Of a DNA stretch of 64,000 nt, positions 18,073 to 26,849 are shown one piece after another. Numbering within the stretch: position 1 is the stretch's first letter; each line of letters opens with the position of its first letter. Where the stretch lies: the NCBI GenBank assembly GCA_052298855.1, contig DAVZXP010000009.1:62001-126000 (forward strand), given 5' to 3'. The position numbers and the translations under genes are program-made. The notes under the pieces are model-generated. The model saw only the letters and a list, made by a program, of their open reading frames with translations, was not told where the DNA came from and searched no databases. The stretch comes from Fimenecus sp052298855 (lineage in GTDB: Bacteria; Bacillota; Clostridia; Oscillospirales; Acutalibacteraceae).

Positions 18073-20226
18073 TCATATATTGTACTTAATTAAAAGGCTT
18101 TTAATCATATCAACATCAAAGCAATCTTTAGGGTTGTTGCGATAGTCTATGGTTTTACACCAGTCCTTTGAAAACGCAACAATTTCTTTTCCAAATTTTC
18201 CATACGATATATCCAAACGGGTTGGATTAAATTCCTTAATATCTTCTTTAAGTTTATTGCCTTTTTTTAATTCACTTATTACATATGAATAAAACTTTTC
18301 CCAACGCACCTTATAATACTCTTTTATAAGTCCGCTCCATTCACGCCATGCGTAATCATAAAGGAAACTGTCTCCGTCAACATCACCCCAAAGCGTTACG
18401 AGAGTCTTTGCCATTATGAAAAAGTATTCCTTTTCATTCTCGTCTGTTGCAAGAGTTTGACTGTCATATAGCCATTTGTTTAGATTGGTTTCAGTCCTCT
18501 GTGATAAAAGCATATCAATATCATCAAGCAAATCAAGTTGTTTTCTTGCGAGAAATTCGCATTTTTCAATTTCGCCGTTTTTATAGCATTCCGTAAATTC
18601 ACGCTGTCCGTAATAAAACAGATTACTTAAATATTGTGAAAAAATGATAATAACATCATAGCGGTAGCCATCCTTAAGGGAAGAGTAATCATCAAGCTGT
18701 GACGCAAACAGTCTTACACTTTCAAGCAGATCATTATTATTATAAAATTCGGAAACTCTGTCCCAGCCACCTGTGTACGGGGGATCAAAAGACGGATATG
18801 ACGCAAGTGCAGAGCCCTGTGTTTCCGTGTTTCCGGGAGCACCGGACATTGTTATAAGATTTTTCGGGCAGCCATAACAGCTTTTAAGAAGTGAAACATA
18901 AGCTTCTTTTAACTCATTGCTTCCGGTTCGCCTGACGCTGTAATTTTCGAGCCAATTTTTGATATTTACATCGTCTTTTTTCGTTAGCATATCATAGAAC
19001 AAGTCATACACAAGCGGATTTTGACCAATGCCTTCAGGGAACAGTCCGCTTCCCAAACAGTTGGAAACGCCATTATTGGTAAGTGAACCGAAAAGATTAT
19101 GACTAAATGATGAAATATCTCCCTGCAAAGCGGTTCTGCCGCCGAAGTTATGAAGGTTTCCGACAATGAAATCATACCCCCAAAAGTTCTTGTTCTGTTT
19201 GTGTTTTGTGCCGTCGATATCAAGTATAAGCAGTCGTTCTCTGTGAATACCTTTGACAATCTGTTTACGCAAAGACCATGCCTGCATAATCCAAAGCGCA
19301 TCTTTGTCAAAATCGGTCATAATTTTTTCTATTTTCTTTCCGACCTTGCGAAGATAGAATCTTGACTTTTTCGGTGGATTATTTTCATGAAACGGATCTG
19401 TTGCATAGCGGTGATAAGCACCCATAAGGCGTTCCATATTTTTGTAAAATGCTCCACCTATTTCGGAGAATAATTTTTCTGTAGGATCAATAATTGCACA
19501 TTTCGGAAATCTGCACCAAGAATTGCTGATACTTATTTTTGCCTTCGGAAATTTCTCCTTAATATTAGCCGGCATATGTCCAGCAAAGCCCTGCTGTATG
19601 GGCATCATACCAAATTCAAGCATTCGGTTAAGTATTTTTTTGCCAAGCTCCAACCGCTCATAAACATATTTTTCTTCTTTGGGAGGCATATAGCCGATAA
19701 TATTTGTCATCTGCTGCCATGGCCAAAATGCCAAGCCGGAAATTGTTCTGAGCGCTTCATCCTTACTGTAACCGAATTGCTGTAAAGTTTCATACCATAT
19801 AGCTTCGTTGCCAACTACCGCAAGTGGCATATTGATACCGTTTAATGCCATAAAATCAAGTTCTTTTTCCCAACGTTCCCAATTCCACCAGCACATTGAA
19901 TATGAAAAAGTGCAGTAGTTAAGATAAACACGGTATTTTTCGGGTATTGTAACAGTTTCCGCATTTTCGAACGGTGTAGGTTTTTCAGTTATAAGCGCTC
20001 TGTTTCCTGCCCATGAGAGGTTTACATTTTGATATTTCTTTAGATAGTAATATAGACCGTTACATGCTGAAATAATACAGTTTCCCTTTATCACAACACG
20101 ACCGTCTCTATATTCAAGAGTAAAATAGTCGTCGTTTATTCCGCTTATTTTATTATCAACACTTATATCGTAATCGTCTTCGCTGAGATTTAATCTTTTC
20201 AGCATTCCCTTTATAATATCATCCAT
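18073..20226 (-). CDS. GH89 alpha-N-acetylglucosaminidase (copy B)
   Basis: This 717-residue GH89 enzyme is paralogous to the one at 4358-6478. Shared marks are CWWNWERWEKELDFMALNGIN, PIQQGFAGHMP, DPFHENNPP (acid/base Glu position) and FPEGIGQNP (nucleophile Glu position). The family removes non-reducing alpha-GlcNAc. Differences around the first catalytic motif (ENNPP against EGTPP) and a variable region near AMSGAPGNTETQG-like sequence suggest different linkage or aglycone preference. No signal peptide is seen. It is the second gene of the operon, 26 bp after the DUF5696 gene and 10 bp before the DUF5107 gene. GAGGCGGG precedes the ATG. Confidence 0.87.
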   Translation of the reverse strand: MDDIIKGMLKRLNLSEDDYDISVDNKISGINDDYFTLEYRDGRVVIKGNCIISACNGLYYYLKKYQNVNLSWAGNRALITEKPTPFENAETVTIPEKYRVYLNYCTFSYSMCWWNWERWEKELDFMALNGINMPLAVVGNEAIWYETLQQFGYSKDEALRTISGLAFWPWQQMTNIIGYMPPKEEKYVYERLELGKKILNRMLEFGMMPIQQGFAGHMPANIKEKFPKAKISISNSWCRFPKCAIIDPTEKLFSEIGGAFYKNMERLMGAYHRYATDPFHENNPPKKSRFYLRKVGKKIEKIMTDFDKDALWIMQAWSLRKQIVKGIHRERLLILDIDGTKHKQNKNFWGYDFIVGNLHNFGGRTALQGDISSFSHNLFGSLTNNGVSNCLGSGLFPEGIGQNPLVYDLFYDMLTKKDDVNIKNWLENYSVRRTGSNELKEAYVSLLKSCYGCPKNLITMSGAPGNTETQGSALASYPSFDPPYTGGWDRVSEFYNNNDLLESVRLFASQLDDYSSLKDGYRYDVIIIFSQYLSNLFYYGQREFTECYKNGEIEKCEFLARKQLDLLDDIDMLLSQRTETNLNKWLYDSQTLATDENEKEYFFIMAKTLVTLWGDVDGDSFLYDYAWREWSGLIKEYYKVRWEKFYSYVISELKKGNKLKEDIKEFNPTRLDISYGKFGKEIVAFSKDWCKTIDYRNNPKDCFDVDMIKSLLIKYNI

Positions 20227-20252
20227 AATAAACCCGCCTCTATAGAAATCGT

Positions 20253-22154
20253 TTATTCAACCTTATAAGTATCTTTATCGAAATCAACCGTTATTTTAAC
20301 GCCGTTTGAAAACTCTGTTTGCTGTATTCTCCTGTTTTTGTCCAAAAATCTGTGATTAACCATTTCGGCATTATAAACCAATTCGTTTACCTTGGCGATT
20401 TCTAAAGTTTCCGCTATTCTTTGCTTCAATTCCTCATCACTTTGCTCACCTGAAGCAGCCATGGAATTATTGAAATACGGACTTTGACCGTTTAAAATAC
20501 AGTGTAGCTTGCCTGCATCACCGTCGGGTATTCCCCAGCCGCCTTTGCCTTCGGTGTGCCACGGAACAAATACGCAATCGTGATAGACCAAATTTGTGAG
20601 CGGTACAGGCACTCCCACTGCCGGACCGCCGTCCTGCGGCGTTACAGCATAAGGTGCATGATGTACTAAGTCAAGAAACTGTACCATATTGCAGCCGATT
20701 TCCTCACTACTTACTATAAGACCCTGCTTTCTGAGCATATCAAAGCACTCTCCTCGGGCAGCAATGCTCTGATGCCTTGTAGTCATATATTTAGGATTAT
20801 AGTTTTCGTCACCCCACATAATTCCCCATACATCAAGATATGTACCTTTTATTTTAACACCATGCTCTTCTAACTCTCTGTAGGTTCTTTCAACAAACGG
20901 CTTTGCAAGTGTGCTGTCCAAATAATTGTGCGGACCTCCTGCCCAATAGTCACAGTATTCCTTGTTCATATTAATGTTGCAGACACATTTATCAGGGTCA
21001 TACACTTCACTGTCAAGATAATAATCCCTATACTGGTCATGCAAACCAAACTCATAACCGATTGCGTCACAGTAATCGGCTAATTTTTTCATTCCTTCAT
21101 ATCCGCCTGCTTTGGGATTCGGAGGGAGAATATACGGATGGAGATTATCATAACCTCTTTTACCCCAGCCGTCTGTATGGACATAGGCTCTGTCAAGTCC
21201 AAGCTTTTTATACCTTGAAAACTTCTCAATCGTTTCCTCAAAGGTATTATGCATTACCTCTCCTATCTTTGTCTTTTTGTAAATACCGCTTTCGGGAACA
21301 TTATTCTCCATAATCCGCCAATGAATTATCGGTGCACCGATAAGCTTTTTTACATTGGGGTTTGCTTTGATTTTTTCATCTATCGTAACCAGTCTGCCGT
21401 GCTTTTCTTCATTTTTTCTGAAATCCTTTGCTATTTTTACATAATCACAGTCACGCATAAAATGCATATGTAAAATCCGCTTATATCCCACTTTACCTAA
21501 CTGAGAGCACCATTTCGGAGAAGTTAATAAAGCCTGTTTTTTGTTATAACACGATAGAAGCGTACAGTCATTGCTATCATCTATAACAGCAGAAAAGCCG
21601 TGGTTGCCGCAAACTCTGCCCCATAGCCCTAAATACGCATCACCGGTATTAATTTTTCTGCTGTATAATGTAAGAAGCGTGATCGCCTTTCGATTGTTCT
21701 GCCAATTATCATAAATTAACGTACCCTGTCGTATAGGGTCAACAGAATAACTGTCATTTGGATCGTATTTCTTTGCATTAAACGGCTGAGGAAAGAAAAA
21801 TGCTTTTATATCCATACCGTTTTCATTTTCGCTTTCAACAGAAAAGTCAATTCTGCCGTCATTAAGCAGTTCAGCTGTTACCTTTAATTTTAATGGCAGT
21901 ATTCTGAAGCCCACAGGGAACTTTGAATATTCAGAAATAATTTTATTTTTAGTTGTTTTATGCTTGACAGACAAGGCGCAGGAAAAAGGCAGTCTGTAAG
22001 ACATATATTTGCCGAACATTTTGACATTAAAAGAAACAAACGGTTGTCTTCCTTGACCTACCCAACTGAATCCGTCGTGAATAACCTCATACTTTAAATT
22101 ATTGTTTAATAATTTTAAAATGGTGTTATTCTTAGAGATTTGTATGGTCTTCAT
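20253..22154 (-). CDS. DUF5696 protein, GH129/GH101-like putative alpha-N-acetylgalactosaminidase
   Basis: This 633-residue protein looks like DUF5696 and the GH101/GH129 group. It has an N-terminal beta-rich half and a barrel with DRAYVHTDGWGKRGYDN, GLHDQYRDYY, then TYLDVWGIMWGDE and SSEEIGCNMVQFLD. In GH101 and GH129 an Asp in a DVW-type segment is the nucleophile and a Glu one or two strands later the acid/base; the Asp of YLDVW and the Glu of SSEEIG fit this pattern. Those families cleave alpha-linked GalNAc of mucin cores, and the length is about that of GH129 enzymes. The family assignment is from memory of motifs and needs a profile search. It is the first gene of the minus-strand operon and lacks a signal peptide, hence intracellular. 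Confidence 0.62.
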   Translation of the reverse strand: MKTIQISKNNTILKLLNNNLKYEVIHDGFSWVGQGRQPFVSFNVKMFGKYMSYRLPFSCALSVKHKTTKNKIISEYSKFPVGFRILPLKLKVTAELLNDGRIDFSVESENENGMDIKAFFFPQPFNAKKYDPNDSYSVDPIRQGTLIYDNWQNNRKAITLLTLYSRKINTGDAYLGLWGRVCGNHGFSAVIDDSNDCTLLSCYNKKQALLTSPKWCSQLGKVGYKRILHMHFMRDCDYVKIAKDFRKNEEKHGRLVTIDEKIKANPNVKKLIGAPIIHWRIMENNVPESGIYKKTKIGEVMHNTFEETIEKFSRYKKLGLDRAYVHTDGWGKRGYDNLHPYILPPNPKAGGYEGMKKLADYCDAIGYEFGLHDQYRDYYLDSEVYDPDKCVCNINMNKEYCDYWAGGPHNYLDSTLAKPFVERTYRELEEHGVKIKGTYLDVWGIMWGDENYNPKYMTTRHQSIAARGECFDMLRKQGLIVSSEEIGCNMVQFLDLVHHAPYAVTPQDGGPAVGVPVPLTNLVYHDCVFVPWHTEGKGGWGIPDGDAGKLHCILNGQSPYFNNSMAASGEQSDEELKQRIAETLEIAKVNELVYNAEMVNHRFLDKNRRIQQTEFSNGVKITVDFDKDTYKVE

Positions 22155-22382
22155 CGCAAAAATTCCTTTCCTTATTAAAGTTTTCGTTAGTCTATTTTTA
22201 TTGAAAAGATATTTATTTCACGAAAATTAAAGAAATACATGTTTTCTCTGCACATCATTATGCATAAATTTTCTGTTGATATAAATATTTTTCTATGATA
22301 TTATAACAAATGTACTAAGCACAATATACCCACAATATCACACATTATAACCACTTTATCACAGCAGAGGCGGTCATTAACT
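22155..22382. promoter_or_regulatory. Divergent promoter region between the glycan operon and AraC gene
   Basis: This 228-bp AT-rich gap separates the first gene of the 22-kb minus-strand operon from the divergent araC-type gene. On the minus strand a TATAAT lies at 22300-22305, about 145 bp before the DUF5696 ATG, giving a long leader. A short palindrome TTATGCATAA lies at 22259-22268, downstream of that element. I could not pick a convincing -35 box, which would fit an activator-dependent promoter. Binding by the neighbouring AraC regulator is inferred from position only. Confidence 0.45.
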
Positions 22383-23216
22383 ATGGAGCAGGAAATTGTA
22401 TATCATAAAACTATATCGGATAATCGGACTTATACTATAGCAATGTCCGGAATAACAGATAAAAATCCGTATTTTTATAACTCTCAAACCAAAAGCAAAT
22501 ACTACATTTTCGAGTTTTTGCTCAGCGGAAAAGGTACAATAAATATTGATAATAAATCCTATTTTCTGAAAAAAAACGACTTTTACATTGTTCCGGCAAA
22601 CAGTAATTACGAATACTTTACAGAAGTTGACGACCCTTACCAAAGGTACTGGGTCTGTATGGAAGGAACTTTGATAGATGGTTTATACAACACATATTTC
22701 AAAGAAAAAAACATTGTAATTGCCAATGTAGATTTTTCACCTTATTTTAAGCAGCTTTTCAATATATTAAAAAAATCGGATGATATTTTGACAGATGAAC
22801 ATGATATTCCTCTTTTAATTCACGAGATTTTTTTGACGGCTGCAAATAACCTCTCTTTTCCTGAATACTTTAATTCAAAATCAGTAAAAGGGAGTGCTTC
22901 TGCATTTAAAAATTATATTTGCTCTAACTTTTCAAAACCTTTTTCGTTACAGGAAATGTCTGATAAATTTTGTATGAGCAAAAATCAAATTATAAATGTA
23001 TTTAAAAAAGAATATCATATCACGCCTCAGTTATTTTCAACACTTTATAAATTAGATATGGCAGAAGAAATGTTAAAACGAGGTACGAGCGTTAAAGAAA
23101 CTTCCAAGTATTTGGGGTATTCGACGGACAAATATTTCAGTTCAATATTTAAGAAGTATAAAAATAAATCTCCGTCGCAAGTAAAAAAACACAATAATGA
23201 CGCCGTCAATAATTAA
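22383..23216 (+). CDS. AraC-family transcriptional regulator
   Basis: This 277-residue regulator has an N-terminal cupin-like sensor (GKGTINIDNKSYFLKKNDFYIVPA) and a C-terminal pair of helix-turn-helix motifs (FSLQEMSDKFCMSKNQIINVFKKEY, then the typical second half with SVKETSKYLGYSTDKYFSSIFKKY and KSPSQVKK). Such proteins sense a sugar or glycan breakdown product and usually activate adjacent operons. It is transcribed divergently from the minus-strand glycan operon, so that operon is its likely target. A weak AGAGG lies about 12 bp before the ATG. Confidence 0.87.
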   Translation: MEQEIVYHKTISDNRTYTIAMSGITDKNPYFYNSQTKSKYYIFEFLLSGKGTINIDNKSYFLKKNDFYIVPANSNYEYFTEVDDPYQRYWVCMEGTLIDGLYNTYFKEKNIVIANVDFSPYFKQLFNILKKSDDILTDEHDIPLLIHEIFLTAANNLSFPEYFNSKSVKGSASAFKNYICSNFSKPFSLQEMSDKFCMSKNQIINVFKKEYHITPQLFSTLYKLDMAEEMLKRGTSVKETSKYLGYSTDKYFSSIFKKYKNKSPSQVKKHNNDAVNN

Positions 23217-23351
23217 AACAAATATACTGAAAATATTGGCTTACATCAGAAAAAATAATTTAGTCTGCCGTTCTTCTTATAACCCGATTTCAACAATACT
23301 GTTGCAAATTTACCGGTATTATATATTTTTTAATATAGGTTAGGTTAAGCT

Positions 23352-24014
23352 ATGAAAAAACAAACTCTTTCAAAAAATAAAGAAATAATTTTAATAACAG
23401 TACAGGTTTTAATTATCGTTCTGTCCGGAATACTTGTTCGAGATGAATTTTACAGAATTATAATATCAGCCGCCGGAATTGCTTTTAACTTTTTGGTTTG
23501 CTCAGGAAAACGCTTTGGATTTGTTGTAGGTATGCTATATGCCGTATCATATGGCATTATGTCATATTTTGATGAAATTTATGCATCCTGTGTTTTTATG
23601 CTGTTGATACAGTTCCCATCGGCGATTATCAGTTTTATAACATGGAATAAGCAGGAAGATAACTCCGTAAAAATGCAACGGGTGTCAAGTCTCAAAAGGA
23701 TTTATATTGCCTTAGCGTTTATATTTTCTTTTATTATCGCCTATATGCTCCTAAAGTATGTAGATGGCAGTGGTGCTGTTTTTGATGCATTCTTTTTCTC
23801 TGCAAGCTTTATTTCCTGCATTTTACTTGCCATTAAGAAAAAAGAGGCATATTTTGTCATTCTGCTTTCCGGATTGGCGGGTACTGTACTGTGGAGTTAT
23901 CAGTTTTTGAAAAACGGTACCGGCTTGTCAGTTCTCTTACTGAATTTTTTTGTGTTATTAAACTCAGTAAGAGGGCTTATTGGTAATATTAAACCGCCAA
24001 TATTAAAGCAATAA
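23352..24014 (+). CDS. PnuC-like membrane transporter
   Basis: This 220-residue integral membrane protein has about seven hydrophobic segments. The spacing of charged and aromatic residues, with an IQFPSAIISFITWNKQE segment and a small basic loop in the middle, recalls PnuC, the nicotinamide riboside facilitator family. Relatives also carry thiamine or riboflavin precursors. The expected YxxxxWxxW-like stretch is poorly conserved, so vitamin specificity cannot be assigned. It follows the AraC gene by 135 bp on the same strand. A hairpin at 24019-24039 (TTTGAAAT/ATTTCAAA followed by AT-rich sequence) may end the transcript. No clear link to glycan use is seen. Confidence 0.6.
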   Translation: MKKQTLSKNKEIILITVQVLIIVLSGILVRDEFYRIIISAAGIAFNFLVCSGKRFGFVVGMLYAVSYGIMSYFDEIYASCVFMLLIQFPSAIISFITWNKQEDNSVKMQRVSSLKRIYIALAFIFSFIIAYMLLKYVDGSGAVFDAFFFSASFISCILLAIKKKEAYFVILLSGLAGTVLWSYQFLKNGTGLSVLLLNFFVLLNSVRGLIGNIKPPILKQ

Positions 24015-24627
24015 TGTGTTTGAAATTTTTCATTTCAAAAATCAAATTTTTCTTTCCGGACTTTTATATTGTTTATCCATCAAAAATGCAAAGGTAAATA
24101 TTGAAAACTATACTTGCAATGTCGCTCTTTGCAAGGCAACATACCACAATCTTTTCTTTGAAAATTTAATAATAAGACCATAACACCTCATAATTTAATG
24201 TTTCATCCTCACATTATAGATGAACGGATTGTGTTATATTTTCGATAACGAGCGATACTCTTTAGAAACTATATTGCTTTTGTTATTGTGATAGGATTTC
24301 TAAAATATTGAACAGTATTTTAGAATTATAAAGCGGAAAATATAAGCATGAATAGGAAAGCCTTGCAGAGTACTCTGTCCCCGAATGGTACAGACAGGCT
24401 AAATTCGGTGTTTTATTCATTTGGGTGTGTTTACCGTGCCTGAATAGGTACCCGAGACTGATGTACTACAAGGGCAATCCCGTCTATTGGCATCACAGAA
24501 AAAAATCACGGCAAAGACTTTAATTGCCGTGATTTTATTTCTATGTTCAAGGCTGAAAAATTTGAAGTCTTGACATTGCTTTTATTTTTTCATCAATCAA
24601 CTCATAAAAATATTGATTCATATATGA
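24015..24627. other. 613-bp gap with decayed DNA
   Basis: No intact gene is present. The left part holds a weak hairpin just after the PnuC-like gene (24019-24039) and an inverted repeat CTTGCAA/TTGCAAG near 24115-24138 with no T-run. The right part contains the decayed GH29 copy described separately (24359-24566). The last 60 bp lead into the end of the GH3 gene on the minus strand; no strong terminator for GH3 was found there. Confidence 0.6.
24359..24566 (+). pseudogene. GH29 alpha-L-fucosidase remnant
   Basis: A stretch of about 200 bp is clearly related to codons ~35-100 of the intact GH29 gene at 43039-44523. In one frame it reads EWYRQAKFGVLFIW and then YPRLMYYKGNPVYWHHRKK, matching TWYKNAKFGVFLHW and YPRLMYYKGNPVYWHHKKK of the intact enzyme. 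A frame change follows, then HGKDFNCRDFISMFKAEKFE, matching YGKDFNYRDFVPMFKAENFD. A deletion between FGVL and YPRL and the +/-1 shift make it non-functional. Both the 5' and 3' parts of the gene are missing. It lies beside the GH3 gene, suggesting that a fucosidase gene once stood here and was duplicated or replaced. Confidence 0.88.
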
Positions 24628-26730
24628 TTAAAGTGGACATTCATTTACTATATCTGTTTCTTGACTATTATTAAACGAAATTGATTCATCATATATGTTT
24701 TGTCCATCTGTTGTCAATATTTTATATGAACCTTCAAGGAAAACGGTATTACCAAAATGGTCTATTGAATAAAAATCATTTTCCTCAAAAGTGAATATAA
24801 ATTCTTTTGTAACACCCTTTGGAATAAATTCTCTCTTGAACTTGATTAACGATTTAGTCGGAAGTTCGTAATTTGTTTTGGGATAGGTTATATAAATCTG
24901 AACCACCTCATCACAATCAAATTCACCGGAGTTTTTAATTAAGCAAGATAATTGCTTTTCTTTTGAATTGTAATCGATTTTTAATAAATCGAATTTTGTA
25001 TAAGTCTTTCCGTAGCCGAAAGGATACTGCACATCACCCTTAAAATATCTGTATGTTCTGTTTTGCATGGAATAATCGCAAAAATCAGGTAAATCATCAA
25101 CCGAGTTATAAAATGTAATCGGTAATTTACCGCTTGGAGAGCACTTTCCGAAAAGTATGTTAGCAATAGATTGTCCGCCCTGTGCTCCGGGATACCAGCA
25201 TTGCAAGATAGCGTTTACTCTGTTTTTATATTTTCTAAAATCTATACAGCCACCTGAAAAGTTAAGCAAAATTACCTTTTTGCCTGTGTCGAGCAATTCC
25301 TCAACATATTCTTGTTGATTAAGCGGTAGTTCTATTATTTCACGGTCACCCTGTTCACCGATATTACCGCCGCCTCCTGCAAGAGCACCTCCGGCTTCTT
25401 CGCCCTCTATCGAGGAGTCAAGCCCTGTGCACATAATGATAATATCTGATTCTGCGGCAGATTTTAATGCTGTTTCCTTGTCATGTTTTGTGCTTTGATT
25501 ATAAAGATGTATGCCCCTTATAAATTCAGTATCAATGTTATATTGTGAAATGGCTTCGGTAACCATAACAAAATGCGACGGATCTCCGAAATAATTTCCG
25601 AGGTAAGCCAACTTGTTATCGGCATTAAATCCTGTAATCAAGATTTTCTGTGCATTTTCTTTAAGGGGAAGTATTCCGTCATTTTCTAAAAGCACAATTC
25701 CTTTTTCTGCCATTCTAACTGCTTCGCTTTCGTGCTCGGGTGTTGCATTATCACTAATACTTATTTCGTTATAAGGACAATCCTTATCAAACATTCCGAG
25801 AGCACTTCGGATTGACATCAGCCTTGACACAGACTTTTTTAATGTTTCTTTATTTGTATATCCCAACTTAACTGATAACGGCAATAATGAATATACTATC
25901 CCACATTCAAGGTCGCAACCTGCATTTACAGCCATTGCGGCGCCCTTTGACGGATTAAGGGTTCTTTTATGCTTATATATTACATCTAATATTGCAGAGC
26001 AATCCGAAACAAAATATCCATCAAAGCCCCATTCTTTTCTTAATAGCTTATCAATCAGCTTGTCAGAGGAACAACAGCTTTCACCGTTCACCATGTTATA
26101 TGCTCCCATAACACCGCTGACCTTTGCTTTTTTAACGGCGGCTTCAAACGCAGGAATATACGTTTCGTAAAAATCCTTTTTGGACACTTCGGAATTAAAA
26201 GTGTGCCTTAATCCCTCGGGACCGCTGTGCACGCAAAAGTGCTTTGCACATGCAGAGGCTTTCATATATTTTTCGTCGTCGCCCTGTATTCCCTCAATAA
26301 AGGCACAGCCGAGAACGGAGGTTAAATACGGGTCTTCGCCATAGGTTTCGTGACCTCTGCCCCAGCGAGGATCTCTGAAAATATTTATATTAGGTGACCA
26401 AAGTGTAAGCCCTTTATAGATACTGTAATCCTCGTTCTTTTGACTCTCATTGAATTTTGCCCTTGCCTCTGTCGCAATGATATTCGCACATTTTTTTACA
26501 GCCTTTTCATCAAAGGTTGATGCCATGCATATAGCTTGAGGAAATACGGTTGCAACACCGGCTCTTGCAACACCGTGTAAACCTTCGTTCCACCAGTTAT
26601 ACTGCTTGATATTTAAGCGTTTTATTGATTTTGATGAATTGCGCATTTGAGAAACTAATTCAATTAAAGACATTTGGTTAGCCAGTCTTTCACCGATTCT
26701 TTTGTGCTGTGAGTGATTTTTCTCTGTCAT
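24628..26730 (-). CDS. GH3 beta-glycosidase (beta-xylosidase/beta-glucosidase type)
   Basis: This 700-residue GH3 enzyme has an N-terminal TIM barrel with YNWWNEGLHGVARAG, RDPRWGRGHETYGEDPY and KHFCVHSGPEG, and the nucleophile Asp in GYFVSDCSA (about residue 243). The alpha/beta sandwich follows (GFNADNKLAYLGNYFG, EGEEAGGALAGGGGNIGEQGDR) and a C-terminal FnIII-like domain. The NEGLHG-type barrel start is common in GH3 beta-xylosidases as well as beta-glucosidases. No signal peptide. It is divergent from the LacI-type gene, with a palindromic box in the shared promoter, so it is probably controlled by that repressor. With xylose isomerase and xylulokinase in the same locus, xylosidase activity is attractive but not proven. 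Confidence 0.85.
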   Translation of the reverse strand: MTEKNHSQHKRIGERLANQMSLIELVSQMRNSSKSIKRLNIKQYNWWNEGLHGVARAGVATVFPQAICMASTFDEKAVKKCANIIATEARAKFNESQKNEDYSIYKGLTLWSPNINIFRDPRWGRGHETYGEDPYLTSVLGCAFIEGIQGDDEKYMKASACAKHFCVHSGPEGLRHTFNSEVSKKDFYETYIPAFEAAVKKAKVSGVMGAYNMVNGESCCSSDKLIDKLLRKEWGFDGYFVSDCSAILDVIYKHKRTLNPSKGAAMAVNAGCDLECGIVYSLLPLSVKLGYTNKETLKKSVSRLMSIRSALGMFDKDCPYNEISISDNATPEHESEAVRMAEKGIVLLENDGILPLKENAQKILITGFNADNKLAYLGNYFGDPSHFVMVTEAISQYNIDTEFIRGIHLYNQSTKHDKETALKSAAESDIIIMCTGLDSSIEGEEAGGALAGGGGNIGEQGDREIIELPLNQQEYVEELLDTGKKVILLNFSGGCIDFRKYKNRVNAILQCWYPGAQGGQSIANILFGKCSPSGKLPITFYNSVDDLPDFCDYSMQNRTYRYFKGDVQYPFGYGKTYTKFDLLKIDYNSKEKQLSCLIKNSGEFDCDEVVQIYITYPKTNYELPTKSLIKFKREFIPKGVTKEFIFTFEENDFYSIDHFGNTVFLEGSYKILTTDGQNIYDESISFNNSQETDIVNECPL

Positions 26731-26771
26731 AGAAATACCTCTTGACTTTCTTAACTTAATGAATTACAATC

Positions 26772-26777
26772 ATTATA
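26772..26777 (-). promoter_or_regulatory. Putative -10 box of the GH3 gene
   Basis: On the minus strand a perfect TATAAT lies about 42 bp before the GH3 start codon. The LacI-type box at 26780-26793 sits directly upstream of it, in the place of a promoter spacer, so a bound repressor would block RNA polymerase. The -35 region (around 26795-26800) is poor. Confidence 0.45.
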
Positions 26778-26779
26778 GC

Positions 26780-26793
26780 CGTGCACGAGCACG
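26780..26793. promoter_or_regulatory. Candidate LacI-type operator, site 1
   Basis: The sequence CGTGCACGAGCACG lies in the 119-bp divergent region between GH3 and the LacI-type regulator. It contains the core GTGCAC palindrome and matches, at 13 of 14 positions, the box at 27900-27913 in front of GH38. A site shared by exactly the two promoter regions flanking the regulator gene is what one expects of a local repressor. The assignment to this LacI protein is inferred. Confidence 0.6.
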
Positions 26794-26849
26794 AGTGTAA
26801 TAATATTTACTATATAATATTTGAAATAAAATGTCAAGTGGAGGAATTT

